This document shows positions 15,990 through 24,236 of a stretch of 52,925 nucleotides of DNA, one piece after another. The position numbers and the translations under genes are program-made. Every line of letters begins with the position of its first letter. The stretch's first letter is position 1. The notes under the pieces were generated by a model. The model was not told where the DNA came from. It did not search any database and was given only the letters and a program-made list of their open reading frames with translations. This DNA is from Collinsella aerofaciens (GTDB lineage Bacteria > Actinomycetota > Coriobacteriia > Coriobacteriales > Coriobacteriaceae). The stretch spans positions 1 to 52,925 of the forward strand of contig CAJMHW010000010.1 of NCBI GenBank assembly GCA_905213325.1, read 5' to 3'.

Positions 15990-16196
15990 GTGAATGCTCG
16001 AGATATTGCCGTTGCCGCCGTTGCACTGACGTTTGGTTGCCTTGGTCCCACGGTCGCGCTCGTCGCGGGCATGCAGGGGACATGCGGGGCTGCTCCTATT
16101 GTGGTCGGCGCGCTGATCGCGGCCACGCTGCTGGGAAGCGCCGGTGTTGTCCTTTGTCGCGACGATGAGGACGAGGTGCCGGGGTCGCGACGCTAA
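15990..16196 (+). CDS. Small two-helix membrane protein
   Basis: A 68-residue frame starting at GTG with GGAGGA nine bases upstream. It consists of two hydrophobic segments (about 5-28 and 35-56) and a short charged tail (RDDEDEVPGSRR). It is followed by a hairpin terminator, which supports it being a real transcript. Function unknown. Confidence 0.55.
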   Translation: MNARDIAVAAVALTFGCLGPTVALVAGMQGTCGAAPIVVGALIAATLLGSAGVVLCRDDEDEVPGSRR

Positions 16197-16237
16197 CTGT
16201 TGTGAGATCGGCCGCCGGTCATAGACGAAGATGAAGG

Positions 16238-16273
16238 CCGCCGCAGGGGGAAAGGTTCCCTTGCAGCGGTTTT
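16238..16273 (+). terminator. Terminator after the small membrane protein
   Basis: A 12-base stem (16238-16249 with 16258-16269, one mismatch and one G-U pair) is followed by TTTT. It lies about 40 bases after the small membrane protein gene. Confidence 0.55.
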
Positions 16274-16306
16274 GCTGTTAAGGCTGTTGAATGCGGCGCG
16301 TTGGCA

Positions 16307-17221
16307 CTACCAGCTTTTCTCGATATCGCGGATGCGCCGATAGAGCCACTCGTTTTGCGGCGCCTGGATATCGTGTTTGGCCGCGAGGCGGCAGATGGTG
16401 CCCGCGAACTCATCAACCTCGGTTTTGCGCCTTGCGATGCGGTCTTGAGCCATCGAGGGCATACCGGCGGGGTCGATTCCCTCGATGAGGTGCACCATTT
16501 GCGTCAGGTCTGCCTCGGTCAGCTCAACGCCCTCGGCGTTGGCGACCGCAAGCGTTTCGCGCATTGCGGAAACAAAGCAGCGACGCTGCTCGGAGCCCGG
16601 CTCCGTGGCGCTTCCGTAGGTCCCGCCGTAGGCCATGCAGGTCTGGTTGATGCCGTCGTTGAGCATGAGTTTGGCCCACATGCGGTGGGCGATGTCGTCC
16701 TCGACGGTATGGGCGATGCCGCAGCGCGTGTAGAGCCCGTCGATAGCGGTGACGGTCGCGGGGTCGGTGCCGGCGGCTGCACCAAAGCGGATCTCGCCCG
16801 CATTGGTAAAGGTGAGCGCGCCGTTGAGGAACACGGCGTCCATGCCCTGGCAGATACCAAGAACGGTATGCTCCCAGCCAAAGCGTTCGGCAATCTTTTG
16901 CTCGCTCGTAATGCCGTTGCACAGCGAGGCGATGAGCGTGTTGGGTCCCACGACACGCTCCATAGTCTTGAGTGCTTGGTCGAGACCGGTGGTCTTGACC
17001 GTCAGGATGACCAGATCGGCGGGCGCTGCCTCGCTGGCGCGGACGGACGTGAGATCGCAAGGCTTTCCGTTGACGGTGAGCGCATCGCCCGCGTGACGCT
17101 CAAAGCGGGCGTCATCCATAACGTATTCGACGGCGTCATTGCCGAGGGCCTTGGCAATCATGCTGCCGTAGAGCAGGCCGACGCCGCCCTTGCCGATAAA
17201 GGCGACCTTGTTGATCTGCAT
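16307..17221 (-). CDS. panE: Ketopantoate reductase (2-dehydropantoate 2-reductase)
   Basis: NADPH-dependent reductase of the PanE/ApbA family, making pantoate for coenzyme A. The 304-residue protein has the nucleotide motif GKGGVG (residues 10-15) and the catalytic-lysine block WAKLMLNDGINQT. The ATG at 17221 has GGGGAG nine bases upstream; an earlier ATG at 17230 touches that site and is less likely. A terminator-like hairpin lies 17 bases upstream on the same strand, inside a possible overlapping leader frame. Paralogous family members reduce other 2-oxo acids, so the substrate is probable rather than certain. Confidence 0.88.
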   Translation of the reverse strand: MQINKVAFIGKGGVGLLYGSMIAKALGNDAVEYVMDDARFERHAGDALTVNGKPCDLTSVRASEAAPADLVILTVKTTGLDQALKTMERVVGPNTLIASLCNGITSEQKIAERFGWEHTVLGICQGMDAVFLNGALTFTNAGEIRFGAAAGTDPATVTAIDGLYTRCGIAHTVEDDIAHRMWAKLMLNDGINQTCMAYGGTYGSATEPGSEQRRCFVSAMRETLAVANAEGVELTEADLTQMVHLIEGIDPAGMPSMAQDRIARRKTEVDEFAGTICRLAAKHDIQAPQNEWLYRRIRDIEKSW

Positions 17222-17384
17222 ATGAATCATCTCCCCATATAAAAGGCGCCCGCGTAAGGGGCGCCTGAAGGATTGTATGCTGCCAGGGTGATTGGCGGGT
17301 GCGCGGGGCGGCTGTTATAAAAAAAGAAACGTTTGCCTGGACGCTACGCTGCAGGGCAGACCGCAAAGACATGCGCGTGGTCAT
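17136..17384 (-). CDS. Possible leader frame overlapping panE
   Basis: An 82-codon frame with AAAGGAG six bases before its ATG (17384). It has no family resemblance, reads through the terminator-like hairpin at 17238-17266, and overlaps the first 86 bases of panE in another frame. If translated, ribosomes would cover the hairpin and could couple to panE. It may equally be chance. Confidence 0.25.
   Translation of the reverse strand: MTTRMSLRSALQRSVQANVSFFITAAPRTRQSPWQHTILQAPLTRAPFIWGDDSYADQQGRLYRQGRRRPALRQHDCQGPRQ
17238..17266 (-). terminator. Terminator or attenuator hairpin just before panE
   Basis: On the minus strand, AGGCGCCC/GGGCGCCT (17244-17251 with 17259-17266) is followed by TTTTATAT and then the panE ribosome site. 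No coding gene reads in from upstream on this strand apart from the doubtful leader frame, so the hairpin is more likely a 5' attenuator than an intergenic terminator. Confidence 0.5.
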
Positions 17385-17547
17385 GCCCGGCTCCTTTCAT
17401 CGGGCTTTTTGCTGATGTTAAAGCGGTGCCGTGACAGCTCGATTTCTGCTGCGTTACGATACGTTCTCGATTGCGATTCCACGATGTTTCGGCTGCGTGA
17501 CCATTGTGTTTCGCCTTGCCGGGGCGCTGATGGCGAAGGGAGGGGCC

Positions 17548-18738
17548 GTGCAATATCGCGTTGACCCCAAAAGCGGCAACCGTATCTCGGCGTTGGGTCT
17601 GGGCTGCATGAGGTTTCCCGGTGCGCCGGGACGTCCGGATGCGAAGACAGCCGATGCCATCATTTCCCGTGCGGTGGAGCAGGGGATTAATTATCTGGAC
17701 ACCGCGTATCTCTATCCCGGTAACGAGGCGTGCGTGGGCGCCTCGCTTGAGCGCTTGGGGCTGCGTGACCGGGTGTTGCTGGCGACCAAGTTGCCGCATG
17801 CTTCGTGCAAGTGCGCGGAGGATTTCGACCGGTTCTTCGATGAGCAACTGCGGCGCCTGCGGACCGACCATATCGACTATTACCTCATGCATAACATTAC
17901 CTCGCCCGCCCAGTGGGAACGTGTGGTGGCATTGGGCATTGAGGACTGGATCGCGTGTCAAAAGGCGGCGGGGCGCATTCGCCAGATTGGTTTTTCGTAC
18001 CACGGCAGCGCGGTGGATTTCCTGACGATGCTTGACGCATATGACTGGGATTTTTGCCAGATACAGTACAACTATGCCGGCGAGCGTTACCAAGCGGGAA
18101 CGGCAGGACTCATGGCGGCTGCGGAGCGCGGGCTCGCGGTGTTTGTGATGGAGCCGCTGCTGGGCGGGCGTTTAGCGGGCAAGCTGCCGCCACGGGCCCG
18201 CGCTGTGCTCGATAGTGCCCGTGACCCGCATTTGCGCACTCCTGCCGCCTGGGGTCTTTCGTGGGTGTGGAATCATCCTCAGGTGACGATGCTGCTTTCG
18301 GGTATGACCGATATCGCGCAGGTGGATGAGAATTCGTCACTGGCAGACCTCGCGTTGCCGAATTCGATGACTGCCAACCAGCTCGACACGATTGCGCGCG
18401 TGTTGATGGAGTTTGAGAAATCGAACCGTGTGCCCTGCACGGGATGCGGCTACTGCATGCCATGCCCCAAGGGTATCAACATTCCCGGCTGCTTTGCCGC
18501 CTACAACGCGAGCTATGCGCACAGCTGGTTTACGGGGCTGTCGCAATACTTTACGGCGAGTGCGGTGCGCACGAGCGAGCCCAAGCTCGTGAGCAATTGC
18601 GTCAAGTGCGGCAAATGCGCGCGCCACTGCCCACAGCACATCGATATTCCCGAGCGTCTCGACGATGTGCGCCGACGTTTCCAGCCTGGTCCCGTGACGG
18701 CGGTGCTTAAGGCCTTCGGCAAAACGCGCTCCTCATGA
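17548..18738 (+). CDS. Aldo/keto reductase with C-terminal 4Fe-4S ferredoxin domain
   Basis: A 396-residue fusion of an aldo/keto reductase barrel with a dicluster ferredoxin tail. The barrel has LGLGCMRFP, the catalytic region LDTAYLYPGNE (Asp and Tyr of the tetrad) and TKLPH (Lys). The tail has two cluster motifs, CTGCGYCMPCPKGI and CVKCGKCARHCP. Such proteins are common in anaerobes. The start is set at GTG 17548, preceded by GGGAGGGG; ATG 17530 is an alternative. The 317 bases upstream contain the panE leader region on the other strand and no other gene. Confidence 0.9.
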   Translation: MQYRVDPKSGNRISALGLGCMRFPGAPGRPDAKTADAIISRAVEQGINYLDTAYLYPGNEACVGASLERLGLRDRVLLATKLPHASCKCAEDFDRFFDEQLRRLRTDHIDYYLMHNITSPAQWERVVALGIEDWIACQKAAGRIRQIGFSYHGSAVDFLTMLDAYDWDFCQIQYNYAGERYQAGTAGLMAAAERGLAVFVMEPLLGGRLAGKLPPRARAVLDSARDPHLRTPAAWGLSWVWNHPQVTMLLSGMTDIAQVDENSSLADLALPNSMTANQLDTIARVLMEFEKSNRVPCTGCGYCMPCPKGINIPGCFAAYNASYAHSWFTGLSQYFTASAVRTSEPKLVSNCVKCGKCARHCPQHIDIPERLDDVRRRFQPGPVTAVLKAFGKTRSS

Positions 18739-18813
18739 CCCTTTTATAACTTGCGGTGGAATAGTTCCTGTTTGCGGCAGAATAGGGGCCAAACAGGAAC
18801 TATTTCACCGCAA
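18739..18813 (+). repeat. Co-varying hairpin element, copy 1
   Basis: The conserved block CCCTTTTATAAC (18739-18750) is followed by a 24-base arm (18751-18774), a 15-base loop and a complementary arm (18790-18813). All 24 positions pair (23 Watson-Crick, one G-U). It begins right at the stop of the aldo/keto reductase and ends just before the ribosome site of the next gene. Copy 2 lies at 19906-19980. The arms differ between copies at four consecutive base pairs while pairing is kept. Confidence 0.85.
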
Positions 18814-18828
18814 CTGAAGGGGGCTGTC

Positions 18829-19848
18829 GTGGGTCATCGGGATTCATGTGATGATTTGCGTGAGGTTTGTTGGGGCGTTTTGGGCGCTGGACACATTTCG
18901 CATCGATTTGCATCGTCGCTCAAGGAGGTGGACGGGGCACGGCTTGTGGCTGCCGCCGGCCGCACTCCTTCGCATGTTGAGGAGTTTTGCAGGGCGTTTT
19001 CGATTGATGCCGCGCACAGTTATGCCACGGCTGACGATAGCGGCGATGTGGCTTATGATGCGCTGATTGCCGACCCCGATGTCGACGCAATCTACTTGGC
19101 TCTTCCACATGGCATGCATGCGCATTGGGTCTGTCGGGCACTGCGCGCGGGAAAGGCCGTGCTGTGCGAAAAGCCGGCCGTTTTGAGTGAGGAAGAGGCT
19201 CTCTCGATTGCCTCCACCTCTCGTGAGCGCGGCGTGCTGTTTATGGAGGCGATGAAGAATCGGTTTTGCCCGATGCGCACTCGCGTGAAGGACTTGCTTG
19301 CGTCGGGTGAGCTTGGCCGTATTGTCTCGATTGAAAGCGTGCAAAAGCTCGATTACGGCGAGCCTCCTTCGGGCTATCTGCTTGATTCGTTGCAGGGCGG
19401 CTGTCTATATGACATGGGCTGCTATGCGGTCGGTTGGTTTGAGGATTTGCTCGCGGGCGCGTGCGAGGTTTCATCCCGTGAAGTTCGCTGGCGTGACGTA
19501 TCAGGCGGCCGCGTCGATTGGGCCGACGAGATCCGTATGAGCGTCGGCGGTATACCCATTCATATGGTGTGCGACGGCAAAGCAACATATGAAAGCCGCT
19601 TAACGATTGTCTGTGAGCGAGGCTCGTTGGAAATCGAGCGTCTCCATCGCCCCGAGCTCGCCCATGTGAAGTATTCCGACGGTCGAACGCTCGAAATAAA
19701 TGCCCCGTTTGAGATCGATGATTTCTACGGCGAAATCCAGCATGCGACCCAGCTCATCCGGGCGGGGAAACTCGAGAGTCCCGTCATGCCCCTTGCCGCC
19801 ACGCAGCGCTGCGCGCGCATTATCGATGCGATTCGCTTGAAACTTTAG
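18829..19848 (+). CDS. Gfo/Idh/MocA-family oxidoreductase
   Basis: A 339-residue NAD(P)-dependent oxidoreductase. The Rossmann motif GVLGAGHIS lies near residue 16, followed by ALPHGMHAHW, LCEKPA (family lysine) and FMEAMKNRF. The substrate is unknown. The start is a GTG at 18829 with AAGGGGG six bases upstream; reading further upstream would translate the hairpin element. It is similar in family but not in detail to the oxidoreductase at 10465-11571. Confidence 0.88.
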   Translation: MGHRDSCDDLREVCWGVLGAGHISHRFASSLKEVDGARLVAAAGRTPSHVEEFCRAFSIDAAHSYATADDSGDVAYDALIADPDVDAIYLALPHGMHAHWVCRALRAGKAVLCEKPAVLSEEEALSIASTSRERGVLFMEAMKNRFCPMRTRVKDLLASGELGRIVSIESVQKLDYGEPPSGYLLDSLQGGCLYDMGCYAVGWFEDLLAGACEVSSREVRWRDVSGGRVDWADEIRMSVGGIPIHMVCDGKATYESRLTIVCERGSLEIERLHRPELAHVKYSDGRTLEINAPFEIDDFYGEIQHATQLIRAGKLESPVMPLAATQRCARIIDAIRLKL

Positions 19849-19905
19849 TGCGTGGGGGCATGGCGCCAGCGCCTGGAATGCCTTGGAGGCCTTTGCCCCT
19901 GATGC

Positions 19906-19980
19906 CCCTTTTATAACTTGCGGTGGAATACGGTCTGTTTGCGCCAAAATAGGGCACCAATAGACCGTATTTCACCGCAA
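19906..19980 (+). repeat. Co-varying hairpin element, copy 2
   Basis: CCCTTTTATAAC is followed by arm 19918-19941, a 15-base loop and arm 19957-19980 (21 Watson-Crick pairs, two G-U, one mismatch). The outer stem TTGCGGTGGAATA and the loop (CGSCARAATAGGG) match copy 1. The stem middle reads CGGTC here and GTTCC in copy 1, each with its own complement. It directly precedes the endonuclease IV gene. Confidence 0.85.
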
Positions 19981-20000
19981 CTGATGAGGGGGAGCTGGAG

Positions 20001-20867
20001 ATGCTGACGATTGGGTGCCATCTTTCGACGACGAAGGGCTATCGGGCAATGGGGGAGACGGCGTTGTCCATTGGCGCCAATACCTTTGCGTTCTTTACGC
20101 GCAACCCGCGCGGTGGCAAGGCAAAAGAACTTGACATGGATGACGTGGCGGCCCTGCGCGAGCTTATGGCGCAAAACGACTTTGGACCGCTGGTGGCGCA
20201 TGCCCCGTATACCTACAACCCCTGTTCTGCCAAAGAGCGGGCGCGCGAGTTTGCCTTGGAGGCAATGGCCGAGGACTTGCAGCGTCTGGAAGCACTGCCC
20301 GGCAACTACTACAACTTCCACCCCGGTGCGCATGTGGGACAGGGCTCCGACGCCGGCATTCAGATGATTGTCGACACGCTGTGCCAGGTGATGTTTGAGG
20401 GACAGCAGACGACGGTATTGCTCGAGACCATGGCGGGCAAGGGCACCGAGGTGGGCCGTAGCTTTGAAGAACTGGCGTGCATTATCGAGGGCGTTGCCGC
20501 CAAGCGCCCAGAGCTGTCCGATAAGCTGGGCGTTTGTTTGGACACCTGCCATGTGAGCGATGCCGGCTACGACATCATCCATGATCTGGACGGCGTACTC
20601 GACGAGTTCGACCGCGTGGTGGGTATCGATCGCTTGCATGCCGTACACATCAACGATTCGAAGAACCCTTGTGGCGCCCATAAAGATCGTCACGAGTGCA
20701 TCGGCAAGGGATACCTTGGCAGCGAGGAATTTGGTGGCGGTGTGCAGGTTATGCAGAATATTGTATCGAATGGCCACTTGCGTTCGCTGCCGTTTATTTT
20801 GGAGACTCCGAACGAACTTGCAGGTTATGCAGCTGAAATTAGACTATTAAGGTCATTGCAGCAGTAA
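20001..20867 (+). CDS. nfo: Deoxyribonuclease IV (endonuclease IV)
   Basis: AP endonuclease of base-excision repair that cuts 5' to abasic sites with a trinuclear zinc centre. The 288-residue protein shows the family blocks IGCHLSTTKGY, VAHAPYTYN, YNFHPGAHVG, LLETMAGKG, LDTCHVSDAGY, HINDSKNPCGAHKDRHECIGKG and ILETP, which supply the metal-binding His, Glu and Asp residues. GAGGGGG lies upstream of the ATG, right after the hairpin element. Confidence 0.96.
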   Translation: MLTIGCHLSTTKGYRAMGETALSIGANTFAFFTRNPRGGKAKELDMDDVAALRELMAQNDFGPLVAHAPYTYNPCSAKERAREFALEAMAEDLQRLEALPGNYYNFHPGAHVGQGSDAGIQMIVDTLCQVMFEGQQTTVLLETMAGKGTEVGRSFEELACIIEGVAAKRPELSDKLGVCLDTCHVSDAGYDIIHDLDGVLDEFDRVVGIDRLHAVHINDSKNPCGAHKDRHECIGKGYLGSEEFGGGVQVMQNIVSNGHLRSLPFILETPNELAGYAAEIRLLRSLQQ

Positions 20868-20928
20868 TAACTGTCACAAAGTAGAGTATTCCATTCACGT
20901 TATGGGTTTGTTTCAATCAGTTTTCTCA

Positions 20929-20957
20929 TTGCAGAGTCGTAATTCCGGGTGCATAAT
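20929..20957 (+). promoter_or_regulatory. Predicted promoter of the amino-acid importer operon
   Basis: TTGCAG (20929-20934) and CATAAT (20952-20957) are 17 bases apart, about 55 bases before the solute-binding protein start. Confidence 0.6.
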
Positions 20958-21014
20958 AGCCAACAGTTTTTGCAGACCTCTGAATCAAACGAGGTCACCG
21001 GAAGGAGACTGATT

Positions 21015-21875
21015 ATGAAGCTGAAGAAGCTTGGCGCATTTGCCGCCACGGGTGCTATGGCGCTCGCCCTTGCTCTGACGGGCTGCGGCTCGTCCAACGC
21101 CACCTCTGGTTCTGATGCCGGTTCCAGCAGCTCTGACGACGCTAAGGTCGAGAAGGTCGACGGCTCCAAGGAGTACGCGCTCGTCAAGGACGGTACGCTC
21201 ACCGTCGGCACCTCTGCCGAGTACGCTCCGTTTGAGTACAAAGATGACAACGGCGATTATCAGGGCTTTGACCTTGAGCTCATCAAGGCTATCGGCGACA
21301 AGCTGGGCCTGGATGTCGAGTATGTCAACAATGACTTTGACACGCTGGTTCCGGGCGTCGCTTCGGGCGCCAAGTATGACGTTTCCATCGCGGCTATCAC
21401 TGACACGCCCGAGCGTGAGAAGGAAGTCACTTTCTCTGATTCCTACTACATGGACGATCAGGCTATCGTGACCAAGGTCGATAACACCGACATCACGGCC
21501 GATAACTACAGCGAGAAGCTCAACAATTCCGACGCTACCATCATCGTCCAGTCTGGCTCGACCGCTGAGGCCTTTGCCCAGGAGAACTTCCCCAAGGCCA
21601 AGATCGTCCCCTACAAGGACGCCACCGAGTGCTTTAGTGCTCTGCAGTCCGATAAGGGCGACGCCGTAGTCACCAACCGCTCCGTTGCCAGCCAGCTGAC
21701 CGCCGAGCAGTTCAACACCTGCCAGACCATCAAGCAGATCAGCACCGGCGAGGAGTACGCCATTGCCATCAACCAGGGCAACACCAAGCTCAAGGATGAC
21801 ATCAACCAGGCCATCAAGGACCTGACCGACGACGGTACCGTCGACGCCCTCATGGCTAAGTACAACATCAAGTAA
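21015..21875 (+). CDS. Polar amino-acid ABC transporter, substrate-binding lipoprotein
   Basis: A 286-residue extracytoplasmic receptor. The signal peptide ends in the lipobox LTGC with lipidated Cys24, followed by a Ser/Asp-rich linker. The mature part has the family 3 solute-binding signature (TVGTSAEYAPFEYKDDNGDYQGFDLELIKAIG, in part) and the second-lobe motifs. GAAGGAG precedes the ATG. It is the first gene of a three-gene importer with the permease and ATPase downstream. A hairpin after it probably lowers expression of those two relative to the receptor. Confidence 0.93.
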   Translation: MKLKKLGAFAATGAMALALALTGCGSSNATSGSDAGSSSSDDAKVEKVDGSKEYALVKDGTLTVGTSAEYAPFEYKDDNGDYQGFDLELIKAIGDKLGLDVEYVNNDFDTLVPGVASGAKYDVSIAAITDTPEREKEVTFSDSYYMDDQAIVTKVDNTDITADNYSEKLNNSDATIIVQSGSTAEAFAQENFPKAKIVPYKDATECFSALQSDKGDAVVTNRSVASQLTAEQFNTCQTIKQISTGEEYAIAINQGNTKLKDDINQAIKDLTDDGTVDALMAKYNIK

Positions 21876-21897
21876 AATAACTACTTGATTGCGCGCG

Positions 21898-21927
21898 GGC
21901 CCTTTCCGTTTTGCGGAGAGGGCCTTT
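21898..21927 (+). terminator. Partial terminator between receptor and permease genes
   Basis: GGCCCTTTCCG (21898-21908) pairs with 21914-21924 (one G-U) and is followed by only three T residues. Its position fits a leaky terminator that makes the binding protein more abundant than the membrane components. Confidence 0.65.
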
Positions 21928-21992
21928 GCGCTTCTCTTGACGGAGAGCGTTTCCGTCTCGTTTTGTCGGCAACTTCTACGATAGGAGCCACC

Positions 21993-23354
21993 TTGTCTCG
22001 ACTGAACAAAGGGGCCGCGGAGCAGCGTTTTCCACTGCCCGCCTTGCTCCAAAAGCTAGTCTGCGTCATGGCCGTGGCGCTTGCGCTGGTGTGCGCGGGG
22101 GCATATGCGCCCACGACCGCCCAGGCGCTTGAGACCGCAAAGATTACCGCCCGACCCAACACCGGTTCGGGCAGCGATGTGGTCGGCGGCACCGAGACGC
22201 GCATTACCTGGGAAGTTCAGGCCGATGCCGACGAGGAACTGAGCGGTCTTTCTTTGACGTTTGTCGACGGCACGACGTTTGGTACCGATGACACGCGATT
22301 GACGATGCTCTCGGGCGAGGACCTCATGGATCGTACGCCCATGAAACCCACGTGCACGGCTGATGGTCAGACGCTCAAGATCGACTTTGGCGAGACGGCA
22401 CCTGCCGGCGGCTTTTTCCGTGTCGAGGTTTACGGCGTGACGTTTCCCGTTGAGGGCGGCGATGAGGCCTTTAGCGGCACCTATACGCTCGCCGACGGTT
22501 CGACCAAGAAGATTTCAAAAATTCCTTCCGTCGAGATCAAGGGCGTGACGGCCTTCGATAACTTCCTGGCCGATCTTAAGGAGCAGCCGTGGGTCGAGGC
22601 CTGGAACTCCAATATGTTCCTGCGCCTGTTCTTGAACCCGGTCATTTTGGTCCAAAGCCTGCCGATCGTCTTTAAGGGCTTCCTTATGTCGCTTTCGATC
22701 GTGCTTGTGGCGTTTCCGCTGGCAATTCCCTTCGGTTTTGCCCTGTCGCTCATGCGCATCTCCAAGTCGCGCATCCTGCGCTGCCTCGCCGGCATCTACG
22801 TGAATATCATTCGCGGTACGCCGGCGTTCCTGCAGATCTATATCGCGTTCTTCGGTCTGCCGTTGGCCGGCGTCAAGGTGGACGACTATGTCTTGGGCGT
22901 TATCGTCATGGCCATGAACTCGTCTGCGTACTTGTGCGAGATCTTCCGTGCCGGTATTCAATCGATCCCCAAGGGCCAAAACGAGGCTGCTCGCTCTCTG
23001 GGCATGAATGCCTTCCAGACGCTGCTCTACGTTATGATTCCGCAGACGTTCCGCAATGTTTTGCCTACGCTGACCAGCGAGTTTATCTTGCTTTACAAGG
23101 ATACGTCGCTGCTTGCCGCCGTGGGTGTGGTCGAGATCGTCATGAACGCCCGTACCATCGTGGCCACGACGGGCTCCATTACACCGTACGTGGTTGCCGC
23201 CCTGTTCTATCTGGTCATCACCCTGCCGCTCGCTCGCTTGGTGAGCGGTCTTGAGGCGAGGCTATTGGGCACGACCGAGACCAAGAAGAAGCGTCCCGCC
23301 AAGAGCGCCGGACAGGTTGTCGCGACGCCTGCCGATCACATCGCCGGTCTGTAA
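21993..23354 (+). CDS. Amino-acid ABC permease with N-terminal extracytoplasmic domain
   Basis: A 453-residue membrane component. The C-terminal 210 residues are a HisM/GlnP-type permease (GFLMSLSIVLVAFPLAIPFG, then the EAARSLGMNAFQTLLYVMIPQ ATPase-coupling loop). Ahead of it is a signal-like hydrophobic stretch (about 17-45) and about 150 residues of beta-rich soluble sequence (ITWEVQADADEELSGLSLTFVDG). That soluble part would be outside the cell and is not part of normal permeases. The start is a TTG at 21993 with AGGAG seven bases upstream. Confidence 0.88.
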   Translation: MSRLNKGAAEQRFPLPALLQKLVCVMAVALALVCAGAYAPTTAQALETAKITARPNTGSGSDVVGGTETRITWEVQADADEELSGLSLTFVDGTTFGTDDTRLTMLSGEDLMDRTPMKPTCTADGQTLKIDFGETAPAGGFFRVEVYGVTFPVEGGDEAFSGTYTLADGSTKKISKIPSVEIKGVTAFDNFLADLKEQPWVEAWNSNMFLRLFLNPVILVQSLPIVFKGFLMSLSIVLVAFPLAIPFGFALSLMRISKSRILRCLAGIYVNIIRGTPAFLQIYIAFFGLPLAGVKVDDYVLGVIVMAMNSSAYLCEIFRAGIQSIPKGQNEAARSLGMNAFQTLLYVMIPQTFRNVLPTLTSEFILLYKDTSLLAAVGVVEIVMNARTIVATTGSITPYVVAALFYLVITLPLARLVSGLEARLLGTTETKKKRPAKSAGQVVATPADHIAGL

Positions 23355-23366
23355 GGAGGTCCTATC

Positions 23367-24119
23367 ATGAGCGAAACCAATAACTCGAACGAGGTCGTCG
23401 TCAGTATCAAGAACCTCCAGAAGGCCTTTGGCGATAACGTGGTCCTGCGCGATATCGATCTAGATGTGCACAAGGGCGAGGTCGTTGTGGTCTTGGGCCC
23501 TTCGGGCTCGGGCAAGTCGACGATGCTTCGCTGCATCAATCGTCTGGAGCATCCCACGAGCGGCTCGATCATCGTTGAGGGCGTGGATGTGTGCGCCAAG
23601 GGTGTCGACCTCAACAAAGTGCGCACGCACCTGGGCATGGTGTTTCAGCAGTTCAACCTGTTCCCGCACCTGTCGGTCAAAAAGAACGTCATGCTTGCGC
23701 AGCAAAAGGTGCTCAAGCGCAGCAAGGAAGAGGCCGAGAAGATTGCCATCGAGGAGCTGACCAAGGTCGGCCTGGCCGAGCGCATCGACTTTATGCCGAG
23801 CCAGCTCTCGGGCGGTCAGCAGCAGCGCGTGGCGATCGCCCGCGCCCTGTCGATGAATCCACACGTGATGCTCTTTGACGAGGCTACGTCAGCGCTTGAC
23901 CCCGAGCTTGTCCGCGACGTTCTTGGCGTCATGCGCGATCTTGCACGTGACGGTATGACCATGATCGTGGTGACGCACGAGATGGGCTTTGCCCGCGATG
24001 TCGCCGACCGCGTGGTCTTTATGGACGGCGGCGTTATCGTGGAAGAGGGCACGCCGAGCGAGGTCTTCGACCATCCCAAGAGCGAACGCACCAAGGCGTT
24101 CTTGGGCAATATCTCGTAG
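23367..24119 (+). CDS. Amino-acid ABC transporter ATP-binding protein (GlnQ type)
   Basis: A 250-residue ATPase that powers the importer. It has Walker A GPSGSGKS (Lys50), the Q-loop MVFQQFNLFP, the signature LSGGQ (147-151), Walker B VMLFDEATS (Asp171, Glu172) and the switch His in VTHEM. AAGGAGG precedes the ATG, 12 bases after the permease stop. It closes the operon before a strong terminator. Confidence 0.96.
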   Translation: MSETNNSNEVVVSIKNLQKAFGDNVVLRDIDLDVHKGEVVVVLGPSGSGKSTMLRCINRLEHPTSGSIIVEGVDVCAKGVDLNKVRTHLGMVFQQFNLFPHLSVKKNVMLAQQKVLKRSKEEAEKIAIEELTKVGLAERIDFMPSQLSGGQQQRVAIARALSMNPHVMLFDEATSALDPELVRDVLGVMRDLARDGMTMIVVTHEMGFARDVADRVVFMDGGVIVEEGTPSEVFDHPKSERTKAFLGNIS

Positions 24120-24146
24120 CCGCTTTATATGACTGACATAGCAGAA

Positions 24147-24180
24147 AACGGGAGCCGGATGTGATCCGGCTCCCGTTTTT
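24147..24180 (+). terminator. Terminator of the amino-acid importer operon
   Basis: A perfect 14-bp stem (24147-24160 with 24164-24177) has a three-base loop and is followed by a T run. It lies 27 bases after the ATPase gene. Confidence 0.93.
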
Positions 24181-24236
24181 GTTGGGACGCGAATGTGTTT
24201 TGGTGCAGAGCGCGTTACGGGCGGAGCTCATTGCCG

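Noticed and set aside
19849..19905. Terminator after the second Gfo/Idh/MocA gene
   Set aside because: Several short complementary GGGGCA/TGCCCC words occur but no single stable stem with a T tract; the adjacent hairpin element is better defined.
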